A DNA stretch of 64,000 bases from Edaphochlamys debaryana (taxonomy: Eukaryota > Chlorophyta > Chlorophyceae > Chlamydomonadales), in the NCBI GenBank assembly GCA_016858145.1, contig JAEHOE010000031.1:1-64000 (forward strand). Reading direction: 5' to 3'. Made by a program: the position numbers and the translations under genes. Below the pieces are notes generated by a model. That model saw only the letters and a program-made list of their open reading frames with translations, did no database searches and was not told the DNA's origin. Within the stretch, counting starts at the first letter, position 1. Every line of letters begins with the position of its first letter. Positions 1-11,382 of the stretch are shown here, piece after piece.

Positions 1-315
1 CTCGGCCGTATGCGCAGCTTTAACAGCCGCCAGACGCAGGCGGTGCTTGACAGAATGTTCTATCACGCTTGGCTGCCGCCTCGGCCCTCAGCTCGTCCTT
101 GCCCGCTGGGGCCGCGGTGCCGCTCTCTTTAGCAGCCGCGCCGCGGCCCCCTCTCCAGGGGGCGTGTCCACCTCACCCCCAGACTCCACGGCCTCTGCCT
201 CATCCCCCTCGTGCCCCCACCCTCGTCGCCTGCTGTGCAACCCCAGCTGCCCCCCCCGCGCGGCTGGCTGCCTGCCTCGCCTGATAACGCCTGATCCCCG
301 AGCGTGTTTCACCAT
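1..315 (-). pseudogene. Array gene, copy 0: 5' part of exon a only (cut by window edge)
   Basis: This is the beginning of exon a (ATG at 313-315 on the minus strand, just after a CAG acceptor) of the array gene described at 8729-9871. It is cut off by the left edge of the window. Compared with the intact copies it has several one-base differences that break the frame, for example around 46-60 and 215-235, so this copy is probably not translatable as it stands. Sequencing or assembly error in this older-looking end of the array cannot be excluded. Confidence 0.6.
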
Positions 316-566
316 CTGCGGGGGGAAGGGGGAGGGGGGATCATTGCAGGGCAGCGAAACACACACGAGGTGGTTGTAACCGTTGTACGAGCACGGTTAT
401 GACAGGTAACAACTGTCAACCCAAGCTTGGGTTGTTTAGCGTTTGTAGAGTTGGTTGCTGGTGCTGGCTGGGGGCTGGAGGGGGTGCGGGGGCCAGGGCA
501 GGCGGGGAGCCAGACACGCACATGGCATGCACGGCATGCCACGCCCAGCACATCTGAGCGCCATCT

Positions 567-1368
567 CACTACCGCCTAAAAGTCTTCGGAAACTTGAGCA
601 CCCTCGCAGTCGCTGCGCGGGCCCCGTTTGTCTTCCAAGCATCAAAATTGCATCTTCCCTACAGCATGAGCCGCTCAAACCTTGCAGCCGTGGCCTCTAG
701 CGCCCAGACAGGTTTGCCGTACGTTTGCTCGCACAGCCAGGGTCGGCACCTAGGGACTGCACAGCGTGGTCGTTCGTACAAAAGGCGAGGCAATGCTCTA
801 CTGGCTTGGGCTGGTCGCTTGGGAAGGCGCGCTCACGGGTGGCCGGCCTTGCCCAGTCCCGCGCTCTTGGGCGTACACAGTTCCCTGGCAGCACAACCTC
901 CTGTAAGCCCCACGTCCATCGCCCTTAAGCGAGTGGCCGCGGGGGGCGCTGCGGAGCCCGGGGGGGCGCATCCTGTGGTGAGGGTGTGTGTGGTACCGTG
1001 CCCGCAGGGGGAAGGCAAGGGTTTTCCCCACCCCGCCTCCAGCCCCTGTCATGCTCCCCCATATGCACAGGGACTCTGTAAGCTTGCTTGGTGCGCGGGG
1101 GGGACTGCGGGGGGTAAGCATTTCTTAGGGGCGGCATGGGCGCTGCGGCATGGGGTAGGCACGTTGGTGGACCCCGGCACGCATCAGAGCGCGCCGTCTC
1201 GCTGTCGGCCTAAGGCTTCCACTCCGCGCACTCGCTCACACAAGCTTACCTTCCTACTCAATAGAAGACGTGGTTCAGCCCTCAAGCTACAGCGCATTTT
1301 AAGCACGGCGCCGCGACAGACGGCTCGAGCCGCAAAGCCAAGTTTCCGACGACTTTTAGGAGGCAGTG
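567..1368. mobile_element. Non-autonomous TIR element, copy 1 (802 bp)
   Basis: The ends are CACTACCGCCTAAAAGTCTT on the left and, read on the opposite strand, CACTGCCTCCTAAAAGTCGT on the right. The match extends to about 30 bp with three mismatches and reaches as far as GGAAACTTG. The CACTA/CACTG termini suggest a CACTA (En/Spm)-like superfamily, but no transposase is present in the 0.8 kb and no clear target-site duplication is visible, so the family is tentative. Matching units without the element at 6154/6155 and 8141/8142 show that it is a discrete insertion. Confidence 0.75.
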
Positions 1369-1956
1369 AGGCCGAGCGGCCCCGTCACGGTTTCGCAGCA
1401 AAAGCTTCGCTAGATCGAAGCCCGTAAGCTCGCTGGCTACGTCTCAGTGACACCAACTCGCTTGTGCGTCTCCGGCAGCGCGGAGGGGCTTGTCGGAAGG
1501 CTCTGAGCTGGCGCCAGCTTAGCGCAATCGAGGATGGCGTTGCGCGGAGGGCTCTGGATAAAGCTGGCGACCTGGGTCCACGCTCTGTTATGACTACAGG
1601 TGTGTGCAGATAAGCACATAGCATCGGTTAGAAGCGGCTTGACGCGGCGACCATCACCGCGACCGTTCGGCACGCGGGGCCCCGCCTCCCCCCGCGTCCC
1701 GCACTCCCCGACTCCCGCACAACGGAATCGCGCATCCGCTATCCAGGGGGATCAGCCCCCGACTTCGCCACCAGCAGCAATATCGTATAAGCAGTCGTGA
1801 CACGCGTTTCCCCTGCTAACCCCCTCGTCACGGCTTCGGACATGTCCATCCCACGCGGGCCAACATGCCAGACAAGCCCCCCTTGCCTCACTCTGAGGCG
1901 GGGCCCCGCCTGGCTCCACCGCAGATAAATACAAACGGTATAAGCATGATAGGTAG

Positions 1957-3105
1957 TTAACCTGATGCGTGCTTGCTCAGCTGCCCCAGCGTCCTGTGCC
2001 CCCTGTACACCTTCCTGGCCCATGCTTTCCCTTGCTCGACTCTTCCCTCTCTCCCCTCGACTATCCCTCCCTCCCTCCCTCCCTGTCCCCTCCCGCGCGC
2101 CGCCTCTCGCCGGAGGATGCGCGAGATCCAGTCCCAGGGCCCGCGCTTCAGGTCCTCCACGCTGGTGGGCAGCCGGAAGGCCTCGTCCGCTCGCAAACCC
2201 ATCACCTTGCGGAGCCACTTGATTGCGCACTCCACGCGCGCCTTCATCACCTCTGGTTTCAGCGGCTTCTTGAACTCCACCAGCAGCGCCTTGCTCAGCC
2301 TTGGCTCACACTCCATCATGGCGTCCCACAGCGCCCTCAGGCTCACGGGGTCGGCGGGATCCTGTGGGGAAGGCGGGGGGATGCGGGAAAGCTTCAGGCC
2401 AGACCCGCAACAGCTGAGGCTTGCTGCCCCATGCCCCCTTCTGCTTCTCCACCCCGCCCCTGACCAGCCCTCCTCTTGCCTCGCTGCAGCTGTCCAGGAG
2501 ATCCTTGAACTCGGGGGACCGCCAGCATCGCCTCCTTGCTGCTGGGCGCCTTGTCGAGCACCATTGCTAGTGCGAGCAGGGCTTTCGCCTCCGGCACCTT
2601 CCGTGGGGGCCCCAGAGCGTGGCGCGTCCTGGACCCCAGATGCCCCTCCGTTGGGCTCCAGCCGCGCAGCCCAGCGCCGGCACAGCTCTTCCGGCTTCTT
2701 TGGTGGCTCCACGTCTGGGTTCACCGCCAGCCACTCCCCCAGCAGCCGTGCTGCTTCGGGACCCCACTCTGAGTTGGGATGGGTGGCCTCGGCCGTAATG
2801 CGCAGCTTTAACAGCCGCCAGACGCAGGCGTGCTTGACAGCTGTTCTATCACGCCTTGGCTGCCGCCTCGGCCCTCAGCTCGTCCTTGTCCCGCTTGGGG
2901 CCGCGGTGCCGCCTCTCTTTAGCAGCCGGCGCCGCGGCCCCCTCTCCAGGGGGCGTGTCCACCTCACCCCCAGACTCCACGGCCTCTGCCTCATCCCCTC
3001 CGTGCCCGCACCCTCGTCGGCCTGCTGTGCAACCCCAGCTGCCCCCCCCGCGCGGCTGGCTGCCTGCTCGCCTGATAACGCCTGATCCCGAGCGTGTTTC
3101 ACCAT
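1957..3105 (-). pseudogene. Array gene, copy 1 (exon a frameshifted)
   Basis: This copy has the same two-exon structure as the intact copies. Exon b (1957-2361) is open. Exon a (2480-3105) is 626 nt instead of 624 and carries several one-base changes in homopolymers or repeats, such as extra G near 2516 and 2608, an extra A near 2797, and a missing G near 2829. These break the frame at several points. It may be a decaying repeat copy, or indel errors in the sequence may contribute. Its upstream side carries the second TIR element. Confidence 0.6.
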
Positions 3106-3358
3106 CTGCGGGGGGAAGGGGGAAGGGGGGATCATTGCAGGGCAGCGAAACACACACGAGGTGGTTGTAACCGTTGTACGAGCACGTTATGACAGGTACA
3201 ACTGTCAACCAAGCTTGGGTTGTTTAGGCGTTTGTAGAGTTGGTTGCTGGTGCTGGCTGGGGGGCTGGAGGGGGTGCGGGGGCCAGGGGCAGGCGGGGAG
3301 CCAGACACGCACATGGCATGCACGGCATGCCACGCCCAGCACAATCTGAGCGCCATCT

Positions 3359-4166
3359 CACTACCGCCTAAAAGTCTTCGGAAACTTGAGCACCCTCGCA
3401 GTCGCTGCGCGGGGCCCCGTTTGTCTTCCAAGCATCAAAATTGCATCTTCCCTACAGCAATGAGCCGCTCAAACCTTGCAGCCGTGGCCTCTAGCGCCCA
3501 GACAGGTTTGCCGTACGTTTGCTCGCACAGCCAGGGTCGGCACCTAGGGACTGCACAGCGTGTCGTTCGTACAAAAGGCGAGGCAATGCTCTACTGGCTT
3601 GGGCTGGTCGCTTGGGAAGGCGCGCTCACGGTGTGGCCGGCCTTGCCCAGTCCCGCGCTCTTGGGCGTACACAGTTCCCTGGCAGCACAACCTCCTGTAA
3701 GCCCCACGTCCATCGCCCTTAAGCGAGTGGCCGCGGGGGGCGCTGCGGAGCCCGAGGGGGCGCATCCTGTGGTGAGGGTGTGTGCTGGTACCGTGCCCGC
3801 AGGGGGAAGGCAAGGGTTTTCCCCACCCCGCCTCCAGCCCCGTCATGCTCCCCCCATATGCACAGGGACTCTGTAAGCTTGCTTGGTGCGCGGGGGGGGA
3901 CTGCGGGGGGTAAGCATTTCTTAGGGGCGGCATGGGCGCTGCGGCATGGGGTAGGCACGTTGGTGGACCCCGGCACGCATCAGAGCGCGCCGTCTCGCTG
4001 TCGGCCTAAGGCTTCCACTCCGCGCACTCGCTCACACAAGCTTACCTTCCTACTCAATAGAAGACGTGGTGTTCAGCCCTCAAGCTACAGCGCATTTTAA
4101 GCACGGCGCCGCGACAGACGGCTCGAGCCGCAAAGCCAAGTTTCCGACGACTTTTAGGAGGCAGTG
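3359..4166. mobile_element. Non-autonomous TIR element, copy 2 (808 bp)
   Basis: This is a second copy of the 802-bp element, with the same ~30-bp inverted ends and the same flanks (CGCCATCT on the left, AGGCCGAG on the right) as copy 1. It differs by a few one-base insertions. The shared position within the repeat unit shows that it was copied along with the unit rather than inserted independently. Confidence 0.75.
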
Positions 4167-4755
4167 AGGCCGAGCGGCCCCGTCACGGTTTCGCAGCAAA
4201 AGCTTCGCTAGATCGAAGCCCGTAAGCTCGCTGGCTACGTCTCAGTGACACCAACTCGCTTGTGCGTCTCCGGCAGCGCGGAGGGGGCTTGTCGGAAGGC
4301 TCTGAGCTGGCGCCAGCTTAGCGCAATCGAGGATGGCGTTGCGCGGAGGGCTCTGGATAAAGCTGGCGACCTGGGTCCACGCTCTGTTATGACTACAGGT
4401 GTGTGCAGATAAGCACATAGCATCGGTTAGAAGCGGCTTGACGCGGCGACCATCACCGCGACCGTTCGGCACGCGGGGCCCCGCCTCCCCCCGCGTCCCG
4501 CACTCCCCGACTCCCGCACAACGGAATCGCGCATCCGCTATCCAGGGGGATCAGCCCCCGACTTCGCCACCAGCAGCAATATCGTATAAGCAGTCGTGAC
4601 ACGCGTTTCCCCTGCTAACCCCCCTCGTCACGGCTTCGGACATGTCCATCCCACGCGGGCCAACATGCCAGACAAGCCCCCCTTGCCTCACTCTGAGGCG
4701 GGGCCCCCGCCTGGCTCCACCGCAATAATACAAACGGTATAAGCATGATAGGTAG

Positions 4756-5899
4756 TTAACCTGATGCGTGCTTGCTCAGCTGCCCCAGCGTCCTGTGCCC
4801 CCTGTACACCTTCCTGGCCCATGCTTTCCCTTGCTCGACTCTTCCCTCTCTCCCCTCGACTATCCCTCCCTCCCTCCCTCCCTGTCCCCTCCCGCGCGCC
4901 GCCTCTCGCCGGAGGATGCGCGAGATCCAGTCCCAGGGCCCGCGCTTCAGGTCCTCCACGCTGGTGGGCAGCCGGAAGGCCTCGTCCGCTCGCAAACCCA
5001 TCACCTTGCGGAGCCACTTGATTGCGCACTCCACGCGCGCCTTCATCACCTCTGGTTTCAGCGGCTTCTTGAACTCCACCAGCAGCGCCTTGCTCAGCCT
5101 TGGCTCACACTCCATCATGGCGTCCCACAGCGCCCTCAGGCTCACGGGGTCGGCGGGATCCTGTGGGGAAGGCGGGGGGATGCGGGAAAGCTTCAGGCCA
5201 GACCCGCAAACAGCTGAGGCTTGCTGCCCCATGCCCCCTTCTGCTTCTCCACCCGCCCTGACCAGCCCCTCTTGCCTCGCTGCAGCTGTCCAGGAGATCC
5301 TTGAACTCGGGGACCGCCAGCATCGCCTCCTTGCTGCTGGGCGCCTTGTCGAGCACCATTGCTAGTGCGAGCAGGGCTTTCGCCTCCGGCACCTTCCGTG
5401 GGGCCCCAGAGCGTGGCGCGTCCTGGACCCCAGATGCCCCTCCGTTGGGCTCCAGCCGCGCAGCCCAGCGCCGGCACAGCTCTTCCGGCTTCTTTGGTGG
5501 CTCCACGTCTGGGTTCACCGCCAGCCACTCCCCCAGCAGCCGTGCTGCTTCGGGACCCCACTCTGAGTTGGGATGGGTGGCCTCGGCCGTATGCGCAGCT
5601 TTAACAGCCGCCAGACGCAGGCGGTGCTTGACAGCTGTTCTATCACGCTTGGCTGCCGCCTCGGCCCTCAGCTCGTCCTTGTCCCGCTTGGGGCCGCGGT
5701 GCCGCCTCTCTTTAGCAGCCGGCGCCGCGGCCCCCTCTCCAGGGGGCGTGTCCACCTCACCCCCAGACTCCACGGCCTCTGCCTCATCCCCCTCCGTGCC
5801 CGCACCCTCGTCGGCCTGCTGTGCAACCCCAGCTGCCCCCCCCGCGCGGCTGGCTGCCTGCTCGCCTGATAACGCCTGATCCCGAGCGTGTTTCACCAT
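4756..5899 (-). CDS. Array gene, copy 2: uncharacterised protein, partial model, both exons open
   Basis: Exon a is 5276-5899 (624 nt) and exon b is 4756-5160 (405 nt, stop TAA). Both are open and equal in length to copy 4. Exon a follows a pyrimidine-rich tract and CAG, so at least one upstream exon may be missing from the model. The protein is described under 8729-9871. One extra A (near 5210) lies inside the intron and is harmless. This unit lacks the TIR element upstream of the gene. Confidence 0.5.
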
Positions 5900-6741
5900 C
5901 TGCGGGGGGAAGGGGGAAGGGGGGATCATTGCAGGGCAGCGAAACACACACGAGGTGGTTGTAACCGTTGTACGAGCACGGTTATGACAGGTACAACTGT
6001 CAACCAAGCTTGGGTTGTTTAGCGTTTGTAGAGTTGGTTGCTGGTGCTGGCTGGGGGGCTGGAGGGGGTGCGGGGGCCAGGGGCAGGCGGGGAGCCAGAC
6101 ACGCACATGGCATGCACGGCATGCCACGCCCAGCACAATCTGAGCGCCATCTCAGAGGCCGAGCGGCCCCGTCACGGTTTCGCAGCAAAAGCTTCGCTAG
6201 ATCGAAGCCCGTAAGCTCGCTGGCTACGTCTCAGTGACACCAACTCGCTTGTGCGTCTCCGGCAGCGCGGAGGGGCTTGTCGGAAGGCTCTGAGCTGGCG
6301 CCAGCTTAGCGCAATCGAGGATGGCGTTGCGCGGAGGGCTCTGGATAAAGCTGGCGACCTGGGTCCACGCTCTGTTATGACTACAGGTGTGTGCAGATAA
6401 GCACATAGCATCGGTTAGAAGCGGCTTGACGCGGCGACCATCACCGCGACCGTTCGGCACGCGGGGCCCCGCCTCCCCCCGCGTCCCGCACTCCCCGACT
6501 CCCGCACAACGGAATCGCGCATCCGCTATCCAGGGGGATCAGCCCCCGACTTCGCCACCAGCAGCAATATCGTATAAGCAGTCGTGACACGCGTTTCCCC
6601 TGCTAACCCCCTCGTCACGGCTTCGGACATGTCCATCCCACGCGGGCCAACATGCCAGACAAGCCCCCCTTGCCTCACTCTGAGGCGGGGCCCCGCCTGG
6701 CTCCACCGCAATAATACAAACGGTATAAGCATGATAGGTAG

Positions 6742-7886
6742 TTAACCTGATGCGTGCTTGCTCAGCTGCCCCAGCGTCCTGTGCCCCCTGTACACCTTCC
6801 TGGCCCATGCTTTCCCTTGCTCGACTCTTCCCTCTCTCCCCTCGACTATCCCTCCCTCCCTCCCTCCCTGTCCCCTCCCGCGCGCCGCCTCTCGCCGGAG
6901 GATGCGCGAGATCCAGTCCCAGGGCCCGCGCTTCAGGTCCTCCACGCTGGTGGGCAGCCGGAAGGCCTCGTCCGCTCGCAAACCCATCACCTTGCGGAGC
7001 CACTTGATTGCGCACTCCACGCGCGCCTTCATCACCTCTGGTTTCAGCGGCTTCTTGAACTCCACCAGCAGCGCCTTGCTCAGCCTTGGCTCACACTCCA
7101 TCATGGCGTCCCACAGCGCCCTCAGGCTCACGGGGTCGGCGGGATCCTGTGGGGAAGGCGGGGGGATGCGGGAAAGCTTCAGGCCAGACCCGCAACAGCT
7201 GAGGCTTGCTGCCCCATGCCCCCTTCTGCTTCTCCACCCGCCCTGACCAGCCCCTCTTGCCTCGCTGCAGCTGTCCAGGAGATCCTTGAACTCGGGGACC
7301 GCCAGCATCGCCTCCTTGCTGCTGGGCGCCTTGTCGAGCACCATTGCTAGTGCGAGCAGGGCTTTCGCCTCCGGCACCTTCCGTGGGGCCCCAGAGCGTG
7401 GCGCGTCCTGGACCCCAGATGCCCCTCCGTTGGGCTCCAGCCGCGCAGCCCAGCGCCGGCACAGCTCTTCCGGCTTCTTTGGTGGCTCCACGTCTGGGTT
7501 CACCGCCAGCCACTCCCCCAGCAGCCGTGCTGCTTCGGGACCCCCACTCTGAGTTGGGATGGGTGGCCTCGGCCGTATGCGCAGCTTTAACAGCCGCCAG
7601 ACGCAGGCGGTGCTTGACAGCTGTTCTATCACGCTTGGCTGCCGCCTCGGCCCTCAGCTCGTCCTTGTCCCGCTTGGGGCCGCGGTGCCGCCTCTCTTTA
7701 GCAGCCGGCGCCGCGGCCCCCCTCTCCAGGGGGCGTGTCCACCTCACCCCCAGACTCCACGGCCTCTGCCTCATCCCCCTCCGTGCCCGCACCCTCGTCG
7801 GCCTGCTGTGCAACCCCAGCTGCCCCCCCCGCGCGGCTGGCTGCCTGCTCGCCTGATAACGCCTGATCCCGAGCGTGTTTCACCAT
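6742..7886 (-). pseudogene. Array gene, copy 3 (two extra C in exon a)
   Basis: Exon b (6742-7146) is open. Exon a (7261-7886) is 626 nt because of an extra C in the run near 7541 and another near 7718, each of which shifts the frame. Apart from these the copy is nearly identical to copies 2 and 4. That makes homopolymer-length sequencing error a serious alternative to a true pseudogene. Confidence 0.5.
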
Positions 7887-8728
7887 CTGCGGGGGGAAGG
7901 GGGAAGGGGGGATCATTGCAGGGCAGCGAAACACACACGAGGTGGTTGTAACCGTTGTACGAGCACGGTTATGACAGGTACAACTGTCAACCAAGCTTGG
8001 GTTGTTTAGCGTTTGTAGAGTTGGTTGCTGGTGCTGGCTGGGGGGCTGGAGGGGGTGCGGGGGCCAGGGGCAGGCGGGGAGCCAGACACGCACATGGCAT
8101 GCACGGCATGCCACGCCCAGCACAATCTGAGCGCCATCTCAGAGGCCGAGCGGCCCCGTCACGGTTTCGCAGCAAAAGCTTCGCTAGATCGAAGCCCGTA
8201 AGCTCGCTGGCTACGTCTCAGTGACACCAACTCGCTTGTGCGTCTCCGGCAGCGCGGAGGGGCTTGTCGGAAGGCTCTGAGCTGGCGCCAGCTTAGCGCA
8301 ATCGAGGATGGCGTTGCGCGGAGGGCTCTGGATAAAGCTGGCGACCTGGGTCCACGCTCTGTTATGACTACAGGTGTGTGCAGATAAGCACATAGCATCG
8401 GTTAGAAGCGGCTTGACGCGGCGACCATCACCGCGACCGTTCGGCACGCGGGGCCCCGCCTCCCCCCGCGTCCCGCACTCCCCGACTCCCGCACAACGGA
8501 ATCGCGCATCCGCTATCCAGGGGGATCAGCCCCCGACTTCGCCACCAGCAGCAATATCGTATAAGCAGTCGTGACACGCGTTTCCCCTGCTAACCCCCTC
8601 GTCACGGCTTCGGACATGTCCATCCCACGCGGGCCAACATGCCAGACAAGCCCCCCTTGCCTCACTCTGAGGCGGGGCCCCGCCTGGCTCCACCGCAATA
8701 ATACAAACGGTATAAGCATGATAGGTAG

Positions 8729-9871
8729 TTAACCTGATGCGTGCTTGCTCAGCTGCCCCAGCGTCCTGTGCCCCCTGTACACCTTCCTGGCCCATGCTTT
8801 CCCTTGCTCGACTCTTCCCTCTCTCCCCTCGACTATCCCTCCCTCCCTCCCTCCCTGTCCCCTCCCGCGCGCCGCCTCTCGCCGGAGGATGCGCGAGATC
8901 CAGTCCCAGGGCCCGCGCTTCAGGTCCTCCACGCTGGTGGGCAGCCGGAAGGCCTCGTCCGCTCGCAAACCCATCACCTTGCGGAGCCACTTGATTGCGC
9001 ACTCCACGCGCGCCTTCATCACCTCTGGTTTCAGCGGCTTCTTGAACTCCACCAGCAGCGCCTTGCTCAGCCTTGGCTCACACTCCATCATGGCGTCCCA
9101 CAGCGCCCTCAGGCTCACGGGGTCGGCGGGATCCTGTGGGGAAGGCGGGGGGATGCGGGAAAGCTTCAGGCCAGACCCGCAACAGCTGAGGCTTGCTGCC
9201 CCATGCCCCCTTCTGCTTCTCCACCCGCCCTGACCAGCCCCTCTTGCCTCGCTGCAGCTGTCCAGGAGATCCTTGAACTCGGGGACCGCCAGCATCGCCT
9301 CCTTGCTGCTGGGCGCCTTGTCGAGCACCATTGCTAGTGCGAGCAGGGCTTTCGCCTCCGGCACCTTCCGTGGGGCCCCAGAGCGTGGCGCGCCCTGGAC
9401 CCCAGATGCCCCTCCGTTGGGCTCCAGCCGCGCAGCCCAGCGCCGGCACAGCTCTTCCGGCTTCTTTGGTGGCTCCACGTCTGGGTTCACCGCCAGCCAC
9501 TCCCCCAGCAGCCGTGCTGCTTCGGGACCCCACTCTGAGTTGGGATGGGTGGCCTCGGCCGTATGCGCAGCTTTAACAGCCGCCAGACGCAGGCGGTGCT
9601 TGACAGCTGTTCTATCACGCTTGGCTGCCGCCTCGGCCCTCAGCTCGTCCTTGTCCCGCTTGGGGCCGCGGTGCCGCCTCTCTTTAGCAGCCGGCGCCGC
9701 GGCCCCCTCTCCAGGGGGCGTGTCCACCTCACCCCCAGACTCCACGGCCTCTGCCTCATCCCCCTCCGTGCCCGCACCCTCGTCGGCCTGCTGTGCAACC
9801 CCAGCTGCCCCCCCCGCGCGGCTGGCTGCCTGCTCGCCTGATAACGCCTGATCCCGAGCGTGTTTCACCAT
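8729..9871 (-). CDS. Array gene, copy 4: uncharacterised basic protein, two exons, 5' end unresolved
   Basis: Exon a (9248-9871, 208 codons) begins right after a polypyrimidine-CAG acceptor. It encodes an Ala/Glu-rich start (MVKHARDQALSGEQ), then a strongly basic, probably helical stretch (KERRHRGPKRDKDELR), then a segment ending FKDLLDSCSE. The intron (9134-9247) would use a GC donor (GAG|GCAAGA) and a normal CAG acceptor. Exon b (8729-9133, 134 codons plus TAA) contains DPADPVSLRALWDAMMECEP and LPTSVEDLKRGPWDWISRIL. Phase is 0 on both sides. I do not recognise the family: there is no transposase, polymerase or known DNA-binding motif. Conservation of both exon lengths in copies 2 and 4 argues for real coding sequence. 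It could be a gene fragment captured and amplified by the array. Confidence 0.5.
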   Translation of the reverse strand: MVKHARDQALSGEQAASRAGGAAGVAQQADEGAGTEGDEAEAVESGGEVDTPPGEGAAAPAAKERRHRGPKRDKDELRAEAAAKRDRTAVKHRLRLAAVKAAHTAEATHPNSEWGPEAARLLGEWLAVNPDVEPPKKPEELCRRWAARLEPNGGASGVQGAPRSGAPRKVPEAKALLALAMVLDKAPSSKEAMLAVPEFKDLLDSCSEARGAGQGGWRSRRGHGAASLSCCGSGLKLSRIPPPSPQDPADPVSLRALWDAMMECEPRLSKALLVEFKKPLKPEVMKARVECAIKWLRKVMGLRADEAFRLPTSVEDLKRGPWDWISRILRREAARGRGQGGREGGIVEGREGRVEQGKAWARKVYRGHRTLGQLSKHASG

Positions 9872-10124
9872 CTGCGGGGGGAAGGGGGAAGGGGGGATCA
9901 TTGCAGGGCAGCGAAACACACACGAGGTGGTTGTAACCGTTGTACGAGCACGGTTATGACAGGTACAACTGTCAACCAAGCTTGGGTTGTTTAGCGTTTG
10001 TAGAGTTGGTTGCTGGTGCTGGCTGGGGGGCTGGAGGGGGTGCGGGGGCCAGGGGCAGGCGGGGAGCCAGACACGCACATGGCATGCACGGCATGCCACG
10101 CCCAGCACAATCTGAGCGCCATCT

Positions 10125-10930
10125 CACTACCGCCTAAAAGTCTTCGGAAACTTGAGCACCCTCGCAGTCGCTGCGCGGGCCCCGTTTGTCTTCCAAGCAT
10201 CAAAATTGCATCTTCCCTACAGCATGAGCCGCTCAAACCTTGCAGCCGTGGCCTCTAGCGCCCAGACAGGTTTGCCGTACGTTTGCTCGCACAGCCAGGG
10301 TCGGCACCTAGGGACTGCACAGCGTGTCGTTCGTACAAAAGGCGAGGCAATGCTCTACTGGCTTGGGCTGGTCGCTTGGGAAGGCGCGCTCACGGTGTGG
10401 CCGGCCTTGCCCAGTCCCGCGCTCTTGGGCGTACACAGTTCCCTGGCAGCACAACCTCCTGTAAGCCCCACGTCCATCGCCCTTAAGCGAGTGGCCGCGG
10501 GGGGCGCTGCGGAGCCCGAGGGGGCGCATCCTGTGGTGAGGGTGTGTGCTGGTACCGTGCCCGCAGGGGGAAGGCAAGGGTTTTCCCCACCCCGCCTCCA
10601 GCCCCTGTCATGCTCCCCCCATATGCACAGGGACTCTGTAAGCTTGCTTGGTGCGCGGGGGGGACTGCGGGGGGTAAGCATTTCTTAGGGGCGGCATGGG
10701 CGCTGCGGCATGGGGTAGGCACGTTGGTGGACCCCGGCACGCATCAGAGCGCGCCGTCTCGCTGTCGGCCTAAGGCTTCCACTCCGCGCACTCGCTCACA
10801 CAAGCTTACCTTCCTACTCAATAGAAGACGTGGTGTTCAGCCCTCAAGCTACAGCGCATTTTAAGCACGGCGCCGCGACAGACGGCTCGAGCCGCAAAGC
10901 CAAGTTTCCGACGACTTTTAGGAGGCAGTG
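10125..10930. mobile_element. Non-autonomous TIR element, copy 3 (806 bp), at the array edge
   Basis: The left end and left flank are as in the other copies. The right end (GGAGGCAGTG) is followed by TGAACGCTCGG instead of the array sequence AGGCCGAGCGG. The element therefore forms the junction between the tandem array and the single-copy GARP-gene region. Confidence 0.75.
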
Positions 10931-11382
10931 TGAACGCTCGGCGCCCAACGACAGTTATCAAATACACATGCAAGCTTTGTGACAACATATGTTGATCTGC
11001 TTCTTGAACCAGACGCCCACGGCAGGTATCACGCTATGTCGCCCTCGCTTCGCATGGCAATTGCCGCCGGTTCGCGCAAATTCGTTTCATGCGCGCTAGT
11101 GATGACAAGCCTTGCATTCCTGGGCTTCCAGGGAGGCCTAGGTCCGATTGGCGCTGATGCCTCGGCGGCCGCAAATCCCGCCCCACGAATCCTCAGGCGA
11201 ACCTAGAACCACCCGCTGTCCTCCGCGGTCTTCCTCACCGCCTAGTTCTTTTGCTACAAAAGATCAGACACTCGGCGGGTAACAGCTCGGAGGGCGCGAA
11301 CTCACCCTCCGCATCGGCGGGCAAACGTTGCTTGGCGCGATCTGACTCGCGCTTGGGCGCGTGCGGTTCTTTGCTTATAATC
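10931..11382 (+). other. Upstream region of the first GARP gene
   Basis: About 450 bp of non-repeated sequence. The stretch around 11235-11300 (CCGCCTAGTTCTTT, then AGACACTCGGC.GGTA.CAGCTCG) is also found upstream of the second GARP gene near 14590-14640. The upstream/5'-UTR region was therefore duplicated together with the gene. A small open frame at 10979-11206 has no recognisable feature and is not called. Confidence 0.5.

Larger units (their letters stand above)
1..10930. repeat. Tandem array of a 1,986-bp unit, about 4.7 copies
   Basis: The same landmark (CTCGGCCGTA, with one copy carrying an extra A) recurs at positions 1, 2788, 5582, 7568 and 9554. The spacings are 2787, 2794, 1986 and 1986. 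The two long units differ from the short ones by one inserted ~805-bp inverted-repeat element; without it they are 1,985 and 1,986 bp. The last three units are almost identical. The two left units carry scattered single-base insertions and deletions. The array is already under way at the left edge, and it stops on the right exactly at the end of the third inserted element (10930), after which the sequence is unique. Each unit carries one minus-strand gene fragment plus about 850 bp with no recognisable gene. Confidence 0.95.

Noticed and set aside
1..10930. Regular spacing suggesting a CRISPR-like array
   Set aside because: The units are about 2 kb, identical throughout and carry introns and a gene. 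This is a eukaryotic tandem repeat.
10979..11206. 75-codon open frame with a weakly hydrophobic stretch upstream of the first GARP gene
   Set aside because: It lies in the probable 5' region of the GARP gene, has no paralogue upstream of the second GARP gene and has no recognisable motif.
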